This document shows positions 6,509-7,917 of a stretch of 7,917 bases of DNA, piece after piece (position 1 is the first letter of the stretch; the number at the start of each line of letters is the position of its first letter). The translations under genes were made by a program, and so were the position numbers. The notes under the pieces were generated by a model that saw only the letters and a list, made by a program, of their open reading frames with translations, did no database searches and was not told the DNA's origin. The stretch comes from Gammaproteobacteria bacterium (GTDB lineage: Bacteria; Pseudomonadota; Gammaproteobacteria; Steroidobacterales; Steroidobacteraceae): assembly GCA_027451085.1 (NCBI GenBank), contig DAIDKA010000101.1, forward strand, positions 1-7,917, given 5' to 3'.

Positions 6509-7324
6509 TTATTTGTCGCGCAATTCCGCGGGGACGTTCGGCGCCAGCAGCTGCAGCAGCGCCTCGTATACCTTGGGGTTGCCAGCCACGACATGTCCGC
6601 CCTGGGTGTATTCCTTGCCGGTCAGCGTGCCGATGAGGCCGCCGGCCTCCTGGATCAGCAGGGTGCCTGCGGCGGTGTCCCAGGCGGACAGGCCCAGTTC
6701 CCAGAAGGCGTCCAGGCGGCCCGCGGCCACGTAGGCGAGGTCGAGCGAGGCGGCGCCCGGCCGGCGCGCGCCGGCGGTGCGGGTCATGACGTCGCGCAGC
6801 ATGCGCAGGTACTCATCGAGCCAGCGCGAGTTGTCGCGGTAGGGGAAACCGGTGCCGATGAGCGCGCCTTCCAGGGTTTTCTGGCCGCTGACGCGGATGC
6901 GACGGTTGTCCAGCTGCGCGCCATAGCCCCGCGAGGCGGTGAACAGCTCCTGGCGCAGCGGGTCGTAGACCACGGCGTGCTCCAGGCGGCCCCGGATCTG
7001 GCAGGCGATGGACACACCGAAGACCGGATTGCCGTGGACGAAATTGGTGGTGCCGTCCAGCGGATCGATGATCCAGGTGACGTCGCTGGACCCGTCGGCC
7101 GGGCCGCTGGCGCCGCTTTCCTCGGCGAGGAAGGCGTGGTCGGGATAGGAACGACGGATGCTGCCGATGATCTCCCGTTCGGCGGCCTGGTCGACCTCAG
7201 TCACGAAGTCGTTACGGCCCTTGGCGGTGATGGTCAGGGTGTCGACGCGGTTGAGGCTGCGGACGATGATTTCGCCCGCGCGACGGGCAGCGCGGACGGC
7301 GATGTTGAGAAGTGGCTGTTGCAT
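6509..7324 (-). CDS. suhB: Inositol-1-monophosphatase / Nus-complex factor SuhB
   Basis: A 271-residue Mg-dependent inositol monophosphatase that closely matches E. coli SuhB (267) from the first residues (LNIAVRAARRAG). Metal ligands are all present: Glu68 in AEES, Asp87 and Asp90 in DPLDGTTNF, and Asp216 in WDTAAG. The conserved segment before LDLAYVAAGR reads RRPGAAS (187-193) where E. coli has RRTGSAA; the paired arginines, one of which matters for SuhB contacts in the E. coli antitermination complex, are kept. In E. coli, SuhB both hydrolyses inositol phosphate in vitro and acts in rRNA transcription antitermination; which role dominates here is not visible. The start is fixed by alignment, yet no Shine-Dalgarno sequence precedes it. 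A TAACCT hexamer lies 7 nt upstream, so the mRNA may be leaderless. It is divergent from trmJ, as in E. coli, and the permease follows 30 nt downstream. Confidence 0.96.
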   Translation of the reverse strand: MQQPLLNIAVRAARRAGEIIVRSLNRVDTLTITAKGRNDFVTEVDQAAEREIIGSIRRSYPDHAFLAEESGASGPADGSSDVTWIIDPLDGTTNFVHGNPVFGVSIACQIRGRLEHAVVYDPLRQELFTASRGYGAQLDNRRIRVSGQKTLEGALIGTGFPYRDNSRWLDEYLRMLRDVMTRTAGARRPGAASLDLAYVAAGRLDAFWELGLSAWDTAAGTLLIQEAGGLIGTLTGKEYTQGGHVVAGNPKVYEALLQLLAPNVPAELRDK

Positions 7325-7362
7325 CGATCAAAGGTTAGCAGACCTGCGGTAGGCTTGCGCCC
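7325..7362. promoter_or_regulatory. 38-bp divergent suhB/trmJ start region with two back-to-back -10-like hexamers
   Basis: On the minus strand TAACCT (7337-7332) lies exactly 7 nt before the suhB ATG. On the plus strand TAGGCT (7350-7355) lies exactly 7 nt before the trmJ ATG. Both fit TAnnnT and would put the transcription start at or next to the A of the start codon. No clear -35 is seen for either. Each -35 zone would overlap the other promoter's -10 or start region, so polymerase binding would be mutually exclusive. Confidence 0.45.
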
Positions 7363-7917
7363 ATGCAGGCAAATTCTGACAAGTCCCCCGACATCCGCAT
7401 CGTGCTCGTGGAGCCGTCCCACCCGGGCAACATCGGCGCGGTGGCGCGCGCCATGAAGAACATGGGGCTGCACCGCCTGGTGCTGGTGCGGCCGAAGCAG
7501 TTCCCACACCCGGAGGCCACCGCACGGGCATCGGGGGCCGACGATGTGCTGGTCGCGGCGCAGGTGGTGGACTGCCTGGCGCAGGGGCTGGCCGGTTGCG
7601 GCTTCGTGGCCGCCACCACCTCGCGCGAGCGGGACCAGGCCTTCCGCGTGCTGGACGCGCACGAGCTGGGGGTGCGCGCGGTGGCGGAGTCGGCCACGGC
7701 GCCGGTGGCCATCCTGTTCGGTGCCGAGCGCACCGGGCTCGCCAACGAGGATCTCGAGGCCGCCCACGCGCTGATCCGCATTCCCACCAGCAGCGAGTAC
7801 GCCTCGCTCAACCTGGCGATGGCCGTGCAGCTGGTGGCCTATGAAATCCTGCGCGCCCGCCGCGGGGATGCACCCTCGTCGTGGGTGGTGCGCGGCACCG
7901 ATGCGCCGCTGGCGCAG
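7363..7917 (+). CDS. trmJ: tRNA (cytidine/uridine-32-2'-O)-methyltransferase TrmJ, N-terminal part (runs off window)
   Basis: A SPOUT (TrmH-superfamily) RNA 2'-O-methyltransferase that in E. coli methylates C32/U32 in the anticodon loop of several tRNAs using S-adenosylmethionine. The frame stays open to the last base, giving 185 codons; E. coli TrmJ has 246. Motif 1 is at 22-35 (GNIGAVARAMKNMG, with Asn23 and catalytic-type Arg29). Motif 2 is FGAERTGL at 119-126. Motif 3, forming the deep trefoil knot, is EYASLNLAMAVQ at 145-156 (Ser148, Asn150). The ATG at 7363 is the only plausible start: an in-frame stop lies at 7336-7338 with no alternative start codon between. The Shine-Dalgarno sequence is absent or weak (AGG at 7351). 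The divergent suhB neighbour reproduces the E. coli arrangement. The missing C-terminal part would be the dimer/tRNA-contact extension. Confidence 0.95.
   Translation, partial: MQANSDKSPDIRIVLVEPSHPGNIGAVARAMKNMGLHRLVLVRPKQFPHPEATARASGADDVLVAAQVVDCLAQGLAGCGFVAATTSRERDQAFRVLDAHELGVRAVAESATAPVAILFGAERTGLANEDLEAAHALIRIPTSSEYASLNLAMAVQLVAYEILRARRGDAPSSWVVRGTDAPLAQ

Noticed and set aside
5048..7456. An open frame of 802 codons on the plus strand, antisense to the permease and suhB.
   Set aside because: It is antisense to two genes with full family motifs. Its translation is low-complexity (rich in Gly, Ala, Asp, His, Gln and Arg), the usual product of reading GC-rich codons on the opposite strand. 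It has no recognisable domain.
1..7917. Mobile elements, CRISPR arrays, defence or toxin genes, tRNA genes.
   Set aside because: None was found on either strand. The window is filled with conserved housekeeping genes and no terminal repeats or spacer arrays are seen.

Overview
The window is a GC-rich, tightly packed chromosomal segment from a proteobacterium, most likely a gammaproteobacterium of the Xanthomonadales/Nevskiales type. Two gene orders support this: tgt-yajC-secD-secF, and suhB divergent from trmJ, as in E. coli. The proteins align clearly with E. coli Tgt, YajC, SecD, SecF, YgdQ, SuhB and TrmJ, but the much higher GC rules out Enterobacterales. The genus cannot be fixed by eye. 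I see no mobile element, CRISPR array, tRNA or rRNA.

Plus strand, 1-4984: the 3' part of tgt (tRNA queuosine modification) is followed by a 163-nt gap. That gap holds a 10-bp hairpin, a second smaller hairpin, and a good extended -10 promoter that would start a new transcript about 70 nt before yajC. The yajC, secD and secF genes follow with 1-nt and 31-nt gaps and encode the accessory SecDF-YajC part of the Sec translocon. Only 25 nt after secF comes a TerC-family (YgdQ-type) membrane protein, apparently in the same transcription unit.

Minus strand, 7324-5024: suhB (inositol monophosphatase and, in E. coli, an rRNA antitermination factor) is followed after 30 nt by an amino-acid permease of the APC superfamily (CAT/YfnA-like). 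The permease converges on the terC gene across a 39-nt junction with no visible classical terminator.

Plus strand, 7363-7917: the 5' part of trmJ (tRNA Cm32/Um32 methyltransferase) runs off the end. Only 38 nt separate the suhB and trmJ start codons. On each strand a TAnnnT hexamer lies exactly 7 nt before the ATG and there is no convincing Shine-Dalgarno sequence, so both mRNAs may be leaderless.

No wholly unknown system is visible. The most interesting point is the close same-strand linkage of secDF with a TerC-family gene. This fits the co-translocational metalation role reported for TerC proteins in Bacillus. Smaller points are an in-frame 15-bp tandem duplication in tgt, the paired leaderless-type promoters, and palindromes around the yajC promoter.
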